NCBI GenBank assembly: GCA_963759175.1 | Contig: CAVWXP010000007.1 | Span: 310,001 to 374,000, forward strand | DNA: 64,000 nt | Reading direction: 5' to 3' | From: SZUA-442 sp963759175 | GTDB taxonomy: Bacteria; Actinomycetota; Acidimicrobiia; Spongiisociales; UBA5794 | Shown here: piece after piece, positions 18,646 through 27,029 of the stretch | How the letters are laid out: each line of letters begins with the position of its first letter | Numbering within the stretch: position 1 is the stretch's first letter | Position numbers and translations under genes: made by a program | Notes under the pieces: model-generated | The model's database searches: none | Told to the model about the DNA's origin: nothing | What the model saw: the letters and a program-made list of their open reading frames with translations, nothing else

Positions 18646-19445
18646 TGCCCGAGGGCCACACCATCCATCGGGCCGCACGCCTCCAGGCTGCCGCGCTCGG
18701 TAGCGGCCCGATCGCTGTCGCGTCGCCCCAGGGACGTTTCGCCGAGGGCGCACGCCTCCTCGATGGGAGCACCCTCGAGGGCATCGAGGCGGTCGGCAAG
18801 CATCTCTTCTACCACTGGGATCGGCGACCGATCCTCCATATCCACCTCGGTCTGTTCGGACGCTTCTCGACCTTCGCCGGGGAAACCGCACCGGAGCCGT
18901 CGCCGAACGCCCGCCTGACGATGGCTGGCGATGCCACCATCCATCTGAGCGGTCCGACCATCTGTGAACTGCTGGACCCGATCCAGGTGGAACGGGTGAA
19001 GGAGCGCCTCGGACCCGATCCCCTCGATCGCGACGCCGATTCGGATGCCTTCGTGGATGCGCTCGGCCGCCGATCGATCCCCATCGGTGCGGCGCTACTC
19101 GACCAATCGGTCGTGGCCGGCATCGGCAACGTCTACCGCGCCGAGGTGTTGTTCCTCGAGGGCATCCATCCCGACCGCCCGGCGCATTCGACGTCCGAAG
19201 ACGAACGTCGCCGACTCTGGGCCAGGGCGGTCGAGCTCATGCGGGTCGGTGAAGGGCTGGGCCGCATCGTCACGATGGATCCTCGCGATGTCGGTGCCGG
19301 TAGCCACCGTGCCATCCCCCAGCGCGCCCGCCTGTACGTCTACAAGCGCTCGTTCGAGCCCTGCCGGCGCTGCGGCACCGAGATCACCAGCTGGGACGTG
19401 GGAGGACGTCGGATCTGGGCCTGCGTGAAGTGCCAGCCGTCGTGA
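18645..19445 (+). CDS. Fpg/Nei family DNA glycosylase (Nei2-like)
   Basis: 266 residues. The catalytic N-terminus PEGHTIHRAA (P2, E3 after Met removal) is that of the endonuclease VIII branch, and the H2TH region contains IGAALLDQSVVAGIGNVYRAE. The C-terminal zinc finger is intact (CRRCG ... CVKC). The enzyme excises oxidised pyrimidines and nicks the AP site. The ATG at 18645 shares a base with the stop of the DUF2071 gene. The downstream SDR gene converges with no bases between the two stop codons. Nei2 rather than Nei1 is inferred from the PEGHT start. Confidence 0.9.
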   Translation: MPEGHTIHRAARLQAAALGSGPIAVASPQGRFAEGARLLDGSTLEGIEAVGKHLFYHWDRRPILHIHLGLFGRFSTFAGETAPEPSPNARLTMAGDATIHLSGPTICELLDPIQVERVKERLGPDPLDRDADSDAFVDALGRRSIPIGAALLDQSVVAGIGNVYRAEVLFLEGIHPDRPAHSTSEDERRRLWARAVELMRVGEGLGRIVTMDPRDVGAGSHRAIPQRARLYVYKRSFEPCRRCGTEITSWDVGGRRIWACVKCQPS

Positions 19446-20132
19446 TCAGAAGGAATCGGGTTCGAGGACCCGTTCACCGGATTCGATCCCGATGACGATG
19501 CGTGCCGCCACGCGGTCGGGGTCGAGGCCGGTGGGGAGATTGGGAGCATCGCCGGCGATGGAACGATCGACGAGACCGGTCTCGGTGTGGGGAGGCCGCG
19601 CATCGATCACGGTGATGCCCTCACGACGAAGCTCGCGGGCCATCGCCACGGTCGCCGCGGCGAGGCCGGCCTTCGCCGCCGAGTAGGTGGCCATGCCTGC
19701 GGTGGGCATGGTGGCGACGATCCCGGTGATGTTCACGATGAATCCTCCGTCCATCTGCGGCACTGCCTGGCGATAGACATGGAGGGGTCCGGTGAGATCG
19801 ACGGCGATGACCTCGTCGATCACGGACGGTGAGGTGCCGGCGAGCGGTCCGAAGGCCACGACGCCGGCTGCGTTGACGATCCCGTCGATGCGGCCGTGTG
19901 CCTCGATGGCTGCGTCGACCGCGACGGTGGCGTCGGCGCGAACGGCGAGGTCGGCGATCGTCGTCGCACAGCCTTCGATGGTCGCGGCCACCGCGGCCAG
20001 GCGCTCCGGTGAACGCCCCGCAAGGGTGAGCTTGGCGCCGCGCTCTGCGAGCTGGCGTGCGATGCGGCTGCCGAGCGCGCCGGAGCCGCCGAGGACGAGT
20101 ACGGATGCGTTGGTGAGGTCGTTGGTGGTCAT
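19446..20132 (-). CDS. short-chain dehydrogenase/reductase
   Basis: 228 residues, classical SDR size. VLVLGGSGALGSRIA is the cofactor-binding Gly motif, NAAGV is present, and YSAAK gives the Y-x3-K catalytic pair. The strand that normally carries the catalytic Ser reads VNITGIVA, so Thr or no hydroxyl replaces Ser at the usual place. Substrate unknown. The gene abuts the glycosylase end to end (stop to stop) and is followed, same direction, by the PfkB kinase upstream at 21015. Confidence 0.82.
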   Translation of the reverse strand: MTTNDLTNASVLVLGGSGALGSRIARQLAERGAKLTLAGRSPERLAAVAATIEGCATTIADLAVRADATVAVDAAIEAHGRIDGIVNAAGVVAFGPLAGTSPSVIDEVIAVDLTGPLHVYRQAVPQMDGGFIVNITGIVATMPTAGMATYSAAKAGLAAATVAMARELRREGITVIDARPPHTETGLVDRSIAGDAPNLPTGLDPDRVAARIVIGIESGERVLEPDSF

Positions 20133-20172
20133 ACCCGTTGTTCGAAGGCGTGGCCGGCCGCGGATGGCGAGG

Positions 20173-21015
20173 TCAGCGATTCGGGGCGAGGTTCGGCGAC
20201 GCTATCGCGAGCGCAGCCTGTTCGACCCCTGCCTCCATGGATGCCTCCAGACCGAGCCCATCGAGCGTGGCGACCGCGTATCCGGCGAAGAAGGCGTCAC
20301 CAGCTCCGTTCGTGTCGACGATCTCTGGCACCGACGGTGCGGCGAGGTCGACCCAACCTTCGGCGGCCGTGATGCCCGATGCGCCATCCGCACCGTGGGT
20401 GCAGATGATCGCCTTGGCGCCTGATGCAATGCGGTCCTCGGCGAAGGCGCGCCATCCGTCCAACGAGACGGTGCTGACGAACAGGTAGTCGGCGGCCTCG
20501 ATGAAGGGGGCGTGGTACGGGTTCAGCCCGTCGTAGTCGTGGATGTCGACCCACGTATCGACGCCGGCAGCCTCGATGAGGGGCAGGAACGCCCGGCAAT
20601 GGTCGAGGATCGTCACCGTGGCGAGGTCGGCTCCGGTGAGCAGGTCCACGACGGGTGCCGTGTCGACGTCGAGTTCCAGGGATCCGGAGTTCTCGAAGAT
20701 CGAGATGCGATCGCCCTTGGGGTCCATGAGGTTGACGTGGCGCGCCGTGCCTGCGGGGTCATGCTCGCCGACGAAGGTGATCCCGGCGTCGGCCATGGCG
20801 GAGCGGATCCGATCACCCGGTTCGTCGTCGCCGACGAGGGCCCACAGCGCGACGTCGGCACCGAGGCTCGCGAGGTTCAACGCCTTGCCGGCACCCGAGG
20901 AGCCGACCGCCTGGTGGGTCCGCATCGGGAACACGGTGTGGGGCGCGGGTTCGGGGAACCGGTCGACGAAGATCATGGTGTTCCACGCAACACCACCGAG
21001 TACGACTGCGCGCAT
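20173..21015 (-). CDS. PfkB family carbohydrate kinase
   Basis: 280 residues from the ATG at 21015, preceded by AGGAGTGAGC; the longer frame to 21147 is discarded because it runs into the divergent methyltransferase. HQAVGSSGAGKALNLASLGA near residue 35 is the first PfkB signature region, and DTNGAGDAFFAGYAV near 235 is the second, with the catalytic Asp. It phosphorylates a sugar or nucleoside in the cytosol; the substrate is not evident. 40 bases separate it from the SDR gene downstream, so they probably form one transcript. Confidence 0.87.
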   Translation of the reverse strand: MRAVVLGGVAWNTMIFVDRFPEPAPHTVFPMRTHQAVGSSGAGKALNLASLGADVALWALVGDDEPGDRIRSAMADAGITFVGEHDPAGTARHVNLMDPKGDRISIFENSGSLELDVDTAPVVDLLTGADLATVTILDHCRAFLPLIEAAGVDTWVDIHDYDGLNPYHAPFIEAADYLFVSTVSLDGWRAFAEDRIASGAKAIICTHGADGASGITAAEGWVDLAAPSVPEIVDTNGAGDAFFAGYAVATLDGLGLEASMEAGVEQAALAIASPNLAPNR

Positions 21016-21145
21016 GCTCACTCCTGGTCGTTGGTGACCACGGTACTGCGTGTGCACGGCGTCGATGGTCGTGTCGTGGCGCCTCGCCGTTCCAACCCTG
21101 CCCGATGCGGACGCGACCCACCCGCCGGGGTCGTAGGGTGGATCC

Positions 21146-21775
21146 ATGGCCGATGGGCACGACTCCTATGGACGCATCGCCCGGTACTACGACGCGGTCC
21201 TCGAGCCGCTGAACGCTCCCCTCCGCAAGACCGCCGTCGCCTTCCATCCTCCCGCGTCCGGCATGCGCGTCCTCGACGTGGGATGCGGCACAGGAGCGCA
21301 CCTCGACGCCTACGTTTCATCGGGTGCCGTGTGCACGGGCATCGACATGTCACCGGCGATGCTGGCGGTCGCACGCGAGCGACTCGGAACGACGGCGACG
21401 CTCGACATCGGTGATGCCACCAATCTGCCGTATGCCGACGACTCGTTCGATCTCACCTTCTCGGCGATGTTCCTGCACGAGCTCGAGCCCGGCGTCCGCA
21501 CGACGATCCTCGACGAGATGCTCAGGGTGACCGATCCAGCGGGCAGGGTTCTCCTCATCGACTACCGGGCGGGACCGATGCGGTGGCAGGGACGTGCGTG
21601 GCGGGCCGTGTCGACCGTCGCCGAACGGATCGCCGGTGCACGGCACTACCGCAACTGGCGTCGATATCTCGCTGGCGGTGGCGTCCCTGCCATCGTCCCC
21701 GCGGGAGGAGCCATCGAACGGGAGAAGATCGTGGCCGGCGGCAACCTCGCCCTGTGGCTCATCGAGAGGACCTGA
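21146..21775 (+). CDS. class I SAM-dependent methyltransferase
   Basis: 209 residues. The SAM-binding motif is VLDVGCGTGAHLDAY (about residues 43 to 57), followed by GIDMSPAML and DATNLPYADDSFDL, typical of Methyltransf_11 enzymes. The short C-terminal cap (YLAGGGVPAIVPAG) gives no clue to the substrate. The start lies 131 bases from the divergent PfkB gene. A 56-base perfect palindrome follows nine bases after the stop and separates it from the GNAT gene. Confidence 0.85.
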   Translation: MADGHDSYGRIARYYDAVLEPLNAPLRKTAVAFHPPASGMRVLDVGCGTGAHLDAYVSSGAVCTGIDMSPAMLAVARERLGTTATLDIGDATNLPYADDSFDLTFSAMFLHELEPGVRTTILDEMLRVTDPAGRVLLIDYRAGPMRWQGRAWRAVSTVAERIAGARHYRNWRRYLAGGGVPAIVPAGGAIEREKIVAGGNLALWLIERT

Positions 21776-21783
21776 CCGTCGAC

Positions 21784-21839
21784 CCTGTTCTTGCGTAAAT
21801 AGCGTTCACCCGGGTGAACGCTATTTACGCAAGAACAGG
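21784..21839. repeat. 48-bp dispersed palindromic element, copy 1 (perfect 56-bp palindrome)
   Basis: The bases 21784 to 21811 are exactly complementary to 21812 to 21839, with the centre at CCC/GGG. Within it, 21788 to 21835 is the 48-bp element: TTCTTGCGTA, a 28-bp core, TACGCAAGAA. The same termini and length occur at 26189 and 63328. Here the core itself is a perfect palindrome and differs from the other two. It sits between two genes in the same direction, 14 bases before the GNAT start. Confidence 0.95.
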
Positions 21840-21853
21840 ACAGAGAGACCACC

Positions 21854-22779
21854 ATGGGCGCACGAGGAACCATCAGCCATCGACAACTCCACGGCATGGA
21901 CGACGTGATGGCGGTGCGCGCGTTCCTATCCGACGTGTACGAGCGAACCGGCGACGGCCGGGTCTGGGAGATCCGTCGGTGGGAGGGCATGTTCTGGCAC
22001 GACGACCCCACCAAGGTGCGAGACAGGCTGTCGCATCCCTCGCCGACCATCCGATTGTGGATGGACCGCGATCGGATCGTCGCCGTGGCACACCCGGAGG
22101 GCATCGGCGACGTCCATCTCCAGATCGGGCCCGGATACGAGGACCTCGCCGATGCCATGCTGGCGTGGGCGGAGTCGACGTTGCCGAGCGTCGATGCCGA
22201 AGGCCGACAACGCATCACGACGTTTGCGCTCGATGACGACGAGAGCCGACGCCAGGTGCTCATCGCGAGGGGATTCGCCAAGGACGACTGGCACATGGTC
22301 CAACGCTGGCGCGATCTCACTTCACCCCTCCCCGAGGCTCCGACGGCGTCCGGCTACGTGGTTCGACCGATCGTGGCTGGTGACGCGGTGACGCCGGTGC
22401 CCTCGCCGACCTCATCAATGCGGCATTCGGCCATGCGTTCGGACCCGAGGCCATCACGAACTTCGAGCGCTCACCGTCCTTCGACGCCGATCTCCAGATG
22501 ATCGCTGTCGCTCCCGATGGCACGGTTGCCTCCCACACCGGCGTGACCATCGATGCCTCCACGTCGCTGGCGATCGTCGAGCCCGTTTGCACCCATCCGG
22601 ACCACCGACGCCTCGGACTCGCCACGGCGTGCATGGCGACCGGCCTCATCGCTGCTGCGGAGCGCGGCGCCACCCGAGCAACGGTCGGCACCGGGCACGA
22701 CAACGCATCCAACCATGTCTACCTCGAACTCGGATTCGACGAGGTAGAGGTGGTCGAGGCATGGTCGAAGACGTGGTGA
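21854..22779 (+). pseudogene. GNAT N-acetyltransferase (tandem domain), one frameshift
   Basis: From the ATG at 21854 the frame gives an N-terminal half with VRAFLSDVYERTG, HLQIGPGYEDLADAML and VLIARGFAKDDWHMVQR, an acetyltransferase-like domain. Around 22384 to 22392 the meaningful frame changes by one base: the continuation ALADLINAAFGHAFG, then MIAVAPDGTVASHTG and the acetyl-CoA loop HPDHRRLGLATA lies one frame back. The C-terminal half ends ASNHVYLELGFDEVE, the usual GNAT ending. Total about 308 residues. A single missing base, or decay, explains it. It follows palindromic element copy 1. Substrate unknown. Confidence 0.75.
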
Positions 22780-22835
22780 CAGTGGCCACCACGCGGGTCT
22801 CCTGCGCGTCGAAACGACCGGTAGGCTGTCGCTCC

Positions 22836-23300
22836 ATGGATGAACGCACCAGCGCGCTGGGCGCCCTGCTGTTGAAACAGGAGTGGCGGGCAGCAGATGC
22901 AGAGACGAAGCGCCTCCTCGTAGAGGACGTGGACGTGGGCGGCTACACCGGCGTCGACGCCGACGAGGCTTCGAAGATCGACTGTGCGTTGCTATCCGCG
23001 ATCGACATCCGGTGGAGCGAGGCGAGCGGCGGCCGGTTCGGCCTGCGGGTCCAGGAGGGTGTGCTCGCCGAGACGATGGCCAAGGGGTTCTCGAGCAATG
23101 ACACCTGGCGCGAGTTCGGCAGGGAGGTCGGCTGGGTCCACGGACGTGAATGGATCCAGTCAGTCGACGTCGTCTACTCGATCGACGCTCCCGTGGGCCA
23201 CCTTCCCTACGTGCCGGGGATCGGCACGGCCGTGACCACCGGGCGGATCTATGAGGGATTCCTGGTCTTCTACAGCCGCGTCGCTGACTGCCTGAACTGA
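22836..23300 (+). CDS. GUN4-domain protein
   Basis: 154 residues from the ATG at 22836. The protein is essentially a GUN4 domain: LGALLLKQEWRAADAETKRL, then DCALLSAIDIRWSEASGGRF and FGLRVQEGVLAE match the family's LxxLLxxxxWxxADxET start and GRFGFSVQ-type segment. In phototrophs GUN4 binds porphyrins and activates Mg-chelatase; other bacteria use the fold as a sensor module. Here it stands alone with no chlorophyll genes in the window. After the stop, another frame (23288 to 23383) stays open and reads LPELIRGFRDKDV, so the original C-terminus may have been longer. Confidence 0.75.
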   Translation: MDERTSALGALLLKQEWRAADAETKRLLVEDVDVGGYTGVDADEASKIDCALLSAIDIRWSEASGGRFGLRVQEGVLAETMAKGFSSNDTWREFGREVGWVHGREWIQSVDVVYSIDAPVGHLPYVPGIGTAVTTGRIYEGFLVFYSRVADCLN

Positions 23301-23452
23301 TTCGCGGATTCCGCGACAAAGACGTCATCCGGGACGGCGGCGACACCGAATACATGGTGACCTTCCAACAGACCCCGGAGTGACCAACCCTCTATCCCTG
23401 CTACCTCACACGACTTCCCCGGCGGTTTCATCGCGACCGCCGAGGAGGAGCG

Positions 23453-23715
23453 CTGAAGCAGAGCGACCGCCTTCGCCGAAATCTCCCGTTTCCTCGCAGC
23501 ATCTGCATGCAGCGAACAGGCCGGAGGCGGTCGCTTCAGCGCCTCCCCGTTTCCCGAACCCAGGGTTCAAGAGACCGAATCCGACCACTGGAACCCACAG
23601 TTCGGGACACCGCCTCCCCATCCCCCGAACCCAGGGTTCAAGAGACCGAATCCGACCACTGGAACCCTGGGTTCAGGAGATCGAATCCGGACACTGGAGC
23701 CCACGGTTCAAGCGT
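23453..23715. repeat. structured intergenic repeat block (direct repeats and inverted repeats)
   Basis: The 407-base gap 23301 to 23707 has no convincing gene. An inverted pair (23453 to 23473 against 23522 to 23540, GCTGAAGC...GACCGCCT) can form a stem over a 50-base loop. Then a 44-bp sequence occurs twice without mismatch at 23553 to 23596 and 23624 to 23667, 71 bases apart. A degraded third copy follows at about 23668 to 23715. Each unit contains GGGTTC...GAACCC inverted ends and starts with a GAACCCAGGGTTC palindrome. The third copy runs into the stop codon of the convergent YbgA-like gene (23708 to 23710). Function unknown. Confidence 0.85.
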
Positions 23716-24688
23716 GGTTGCGGAGCATCAGCTCTTTCGGGTGCGGCGACAGGTAGGAGGACGTGAGAAGGATCTCCTGATCGTGGCGGCGTGCGAGGTG
23801 CCGAATCAGCGTCGTCGGCACCACCAACGGCACCAGCCCTGCCCGATAGTCGTCGATCGCCTCCTGCATCTCGATTCGTCCCGCCTCGTCATCGACGCGC
23901 CGCAGGAACCCGACCATGTGCTGGAGGACATTCACGTTCTTGCTGACGGTGGACTGTCGCTTCATGGCCTCCATGAAACGATCCATGTAGTCGTCCTTGA
24001 ACGCAGCACGGGGTATCGACTTGGCGTCGGCGACGAGGCGGCCGAGCTCGCGGTAGCGCACCTCGTCGTGGGCACGAAGCAGCAGCTTCTCCCTCGTGTG
24101 GAACTCCACGACATCACCGATCGTCCACCGGGGTTGGAACAGGTCCTTGAGCCTCCGATAGGCGAACACGCGCTCGATGAAGTTCTCACGGAGCTTGGGA
24201 TCGTTCAACCGACCGTCCTCCTCGAGCGGCAGGTGCGGATACCGCTGCTCGAGTGCGGTGGCGAAGAGGCCCTGCCCATCCCTCGAGCTACCCGACCCGT
24301 TCTCGTGGTGCACCTTGACCCTGGAGACGCCGCAGGTGGGCGAGTCCTTCTTGAGCACGAACCCGCACAGATCGAGGTCCGCCAGCTCGGAAGCCCGTTG
24401 CCTGCTGAAGCGGTTCATCGATGCCGTCCAGTCGACTTCGTTCTTCGGGTCGATCATGCGTAACTCGTCGGCGACGCGGACGAGCCGCACGGTCGGTCGA
24501 GGCACACCCATGCCGACCTCGACCTCCGGGCAGACGGGGTAGTACTCGACGAATCGTTCGAGCACGTCCGTGAGGTACCGTTGGCGTGAGTGGCCGCCGT
24601 TCCAGCGGACCTCCTCGCCGATGATGCAGCTGCTGACACCGATGCGAATCGGTCTGGCGTCGACGGGAGTGATGTCAATGGTGGTCAT
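23708..24688 (-). CDS. DUF523 and DUF1722 (YbgA-like) protein
   Basis: 326 residues from ATG 24688 with GGGGAG just upstream. The N-terminal DUF523 domain carries IGVSSCIIGEEVRWNGGHSR, YYPVCPEVEVGMG and KKDSPTCGVSRV, giving conserved cysteines likely to bind metal. The C-terminal DUF1722 domain begins near residue 190 (FQPRWTIGDVVEFHTREKLLL) and includes YMDRFMEAMKR. The same fusion is common in proteobacteria, often beside photolyase and DUF1365 genes. Function is not settled; a role in thiouridine or oxidative-stress metabolism has been suggested only by context. Divergent from the SDR at 24742. Its last codons lie in a repeat unit. Confidence 0.87.
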   Translation of the reverse strand: MTTIDITPVDARPIRIGVSSCIIGEEVRWNGGHSRQRYLTDVLERFVEYYPVCPEVEVGMGVPRPTVRLVRVADELRMIDPKNEVDWTASMNRFSRQRASELADLDLCGFVLKKDSPTCGVSRVKVHHENGSGSSRDGQGLFATALEQRYPHLPLEEDGRLNDPKLRENFIERVFAYRRLKDLFQPRWTIGDVVEFHTREKLLLRAHDEVRYRELGRLVADAKSIPRAAFKDDYMDRFMEAMKRQSTVSKNVNVLQHMVGFLRRVDDEAGRIEMQEAIDDYRAGLVPLVVPTTLIRHLARRHDQEILLTSSYLSPHPKELMLRNHA

Positions 24689-24741
24689 CTCCCCAAGGAT
24701 GGCACGCCGAACACTCCTTGGACACATCGTGGGAGATCATT

Positions 24742-26199
24742 GTGCGCATTGCAGTCACCGGGGCCACCGGATACATCGGGGGACGCCTCGTTCCCCAGCT
24801 CCTCGCCGAGGGGCACGACGTCGTATGCCTTGCACGGTCGCCGGGAAAACTCGACGATCGGCCCTGGGTCGAAGACGTCGACATCCGCAGGGCCGATCTC
24901 CTGACGTCTGATGACCTCGATGAGGCGCTTGCCGGCTGTGACGTCGCCTACTACATGGTGCATTCGATGGGTGCGGGTGCCGGCTTCGAAGATGCCGACC
25001 GACGCGCCGCTGAACGATTCGCCGAGGCGTCGCGGGTTGCCGGTGTGTCCAAGATCATCTACCTGGGCGGCCTTGGCGCCGACGACGAGTCCTTGTCGCC
25101 CCACCTCGCATCACGCCATGAAGTGGGCGATTCGCTCGCCAGCCGCGGGGTTCCCGTCATCGAGTTCCGGGCAGCGGTGATCATCGGATCGGGCTCGGTG
25201 TCGTTCGAGATGTTGCGTTACCTCACCCAGGTCCTCCCGGCGATGACGACACCCCGGTGGGTCCGCACGAAGGGCCAGCCGATTGCCATCCGCAATGTCC
25301 TGTCGTACCTCGTTGCCGCCATCGACGACGAGACCACCGGTCACACGATCTACGAGATCGGCGGACCCGATGTACTCACCTACGAGGACATGATGCAGAC
25401 GTACGCCTCGGTCGCCGGCCTCCCGAAACGACTCATCATCCCGGTACCGGTGCTCTCCCCCGGATTATCGAGCCTGTGGATTGGCCTGGTGACGCCGCTC
25501 CCCGTCAACATCGCACGGCCGCTCGTCGACTCGCTGAAGCACGAGGTGGTTGTTCACGATCCCACGGCAACCGAGCGATTCGATGTCGACCTCATCGGTT
25601 TCCGCCGATCGGTCGAGCTCGCCGTGGAGGTCGCCGACGGACTCAGGCCGCCGACCCGCTGGTCGGACGCCGAAGCATCGACGCCGGCGCGACCGATGGC
25701 AGCCGATCCCTCCTGGAGCGGCGGAACGCTGTTCGAGGACAAGCGGACGACCACCACGTCCGCTGCACCCGCCGATGTCTTCTGGGCCTTCAGCAGGGTT
25801 GGCGACGACGTGGGGTACTACGGCTTCGACTGGGCATGGCGCATCCGGGGGCTGATCGACACCCTCGTCGGCGGGGTCGGGCTCCGGAGGGGCCGACGGC
25901 ACCCAACCGACATCCGTCCCGGTGACGCCATCGACTTCTGGCGGGTCGCTGCCGTCGAGGACGACCATCGCTTGGAGCTGGCAGCGGAGATGAAGCTGCC
26001 GGGCACCGCATGGCTGGTGTGGAACGTGGAGCCGACCGATGACGGATCCGTCCTGAGCCAAGAAGCCTTCTTCGAACCGAGGGGCCTCTTCGGTCGCCTC
26101 TACTGGCTCGCACTCCTGCCCTTCCACGGCCTCATCTTCGGCCAGATGCTCAGACGGATCACAGCCGCCGCGGAGAACCGCCCATCTCTTCTTGCGTAG
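24742..26199 (+). CDS. NAD(P)-binding SDR with DUF2867 C-terminal domain
   Basis: 485 residues from the GTG at 24742, which has GGGAG seven bases upstream; a TTG further up (24718) is less likely. VRIAVTGATGYIGGRLVPQL is an atypical-SDR (NmrA-like) NAD(P)-binding start. YYMVHSMGAGAGFE and GGLGADDESLSPHLASR follow. From about residue 325 the DUF2867 domain (SRVGDDVGYYGFDWAWRIRG) makes up the rest. The C-terminal SLLA and stop are encoded by the left arm of palindromic element copy 2. It neighbours DUF1365 and FAD oxidase genes, suggesting lipid or redox metabolism. Reaction unknown. Confidence 0.85.
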   Translation: MRIAVTGATGYIGGRLVPQLLAEGHDVVCLARSPGKLDDRPWVEDVDIRRADLLTSDDLDEALAGCDVAYYMVHSMGAGAGFEDADRRAAERFAEASRVAGVSKIIYLGGLGADDESLSPHLASRHEVGDSLASRGVPVIEFRAAVIIGSGSVSFEMLRYLTQVLPAMTTPRWVRTKGQPIAIRNVLSYLVAAIDDETTGHTIYEIGGPDVLTYEDMMQTYASVAGLPKRLIIPVPVLSPGLSSLWIGLVTPLPVNIARPLVDSLKHEVVVHDPTATERFDVDLIGFRRSVELAVEVADGLRPPTRWSDAEASTPARPMAADPSWSGGTLFEDKRTTTTSAAPADVFWAFSRVGDDVGYYGFDWAWRIRGLIDTLVGGVGLRRGRRHPTDIRPGDAIDFWRVAAVEDDHRLELAAEMKLPGTAWLVWNVEPTDDGSVLSQEAFFEPRGLFGRLYWLALLPFHGLIFGQMLRRITAAAENRPSLLA

Positions 26200-26236
26200 A
26201 TCCTGTCCGCCCGTGCGGATACCAGTTACGCAAGAA
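26189..26236. repeat. 48-bp dispersed palindromic element, copy 2
   Basis: TTCTTGCGTA at 26189 to 26198 and TACGCAAGAA at 26227 to 26236 flank a 28-bp core with an inner hairpin (TGTCCGC, CCGT, GCGGATA). Its reverse complement matches copy 3 at 63328 in 43 of 48 positions. It lies between convergent genes and supplies the stop codon of both: TAG at 26197 to 26199 for the SDR, TAA (reverse) at 26226 to 26228 for DUF1365. It may also act as a bidirectional terminator, although no T-run follows. Confidence 0.95.
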
Positions 26237-27029
26237 CGGGGTTGATGGAGGTGATCTCGAGTTCCTCGGCGGGAGCCGGCGGGACGGGGCGGTACTTGGC
26301 GCCCTTGCGCCACAGCTTGATCGCCTCCCAGTGGATTCCACCGACAACCTTGAGGGTCAGCAGCGGGCTGGTGAAGAACTGCTTGAGCAACGACCATGTG
26401 GTCAGCTCGACCCGCCTGCCGTCCTGGGACGCGGTGAGCAACTTGGCCCCTTCGTCGTCGAGGTACTCGATGACGATCGAGTAGTCATCGCCCGGAGGTA
26501 CGAGGGTGATCCGGTAGCGACCGATCTGGTCGAAGAACGGCGACACATGGAGCGTCTTGTCGAATCCGTGCTTGGGCAGGCGGACACCGGCGACACCGTC
26601 GACCCCGTCTCCTACGATCGCAAGATGCGAGTGTGCATCCCCAAAGGTGTTGTGAACCTCGTACAGAACGGCGCGTAGACGCTCGGTGCGGTCGTACCCG
26701 AACCATACGGTGATCGGGTTGAACGTGTAGCCGAGGATCCTCGGGAAGACCAGCATCTGTACCGATCCACCATCGAGGTCCACTCCTGCCGTCGCGAGAT
26801 GACGCTCGAACCACGCCCGCAGGCTCGAACCGTCCCGCGGTCCGTGGTCCTTGTCGTGGAACGACACGAGGTTGAACCGATTGCGAGACAAGATGGGGTT
26901 GCGTCGGGCGATGCCATCGATCTCATCGAGGTCGACGAGAAGCGACCAGACGCCGTACCGGAGCTGGTGGCGCATCGGTTGGAATCGCTGGTGGCGTACC
27001 ACCGATTCGTAGATGGCCGACGTCGTCAT
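26226..27029 (-). CDS. DUF1365 family protein
   Basis: 267 residues from ATG 27029. IYESVVRHQRFQPMRHQLRY, then FPRILGYTFNPITVWFGYD and YEVHNTFGDAHSH are the DUF1365 hallmarks. In proteobacteria this family is encoded with flavin amine oxidase and cyclopropane-fatty-acid-synthase-like genes of the singlet-oxygen response. The start overlaps the stop of the FAD oxidase gene by four bases (ATGA), so the two are coupled. The last two codons and stop are part of palindromic element copy 2. Enzyme activity is not established. Confidence 0.9.
   Translation of the reverse strand: MTTSAIYESVVRHQRFQPMRHQLRYGVWSLLVDLDEIDGIARRNPILSRNRFNLVSFHDKDHGPRDGSSLRAWFERHLATAGVDLDGGSVQMLVFPRILGYTFNPITVWFGYDRTERLRAVLYEVHNTFGDAHSHLAIVGDGVDGVAGVRLPKHGFDKTLHVSPFFDQIGRYRITLVPPGDDYSIVIEYLDDEGAKLLTASQDGRRVELTTWSLLKQFFTSPLLTLKVVGGIHWEAIKLWRKGAKYRPVPPAPAEELEITSINPVLA

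Noticed and set aside
23553..23667. Two exact 44-bp repeats as a CRISPR array
   Set aside because: Only two exact copies with one degraded, internal palindromes, and no cas genes in the window.
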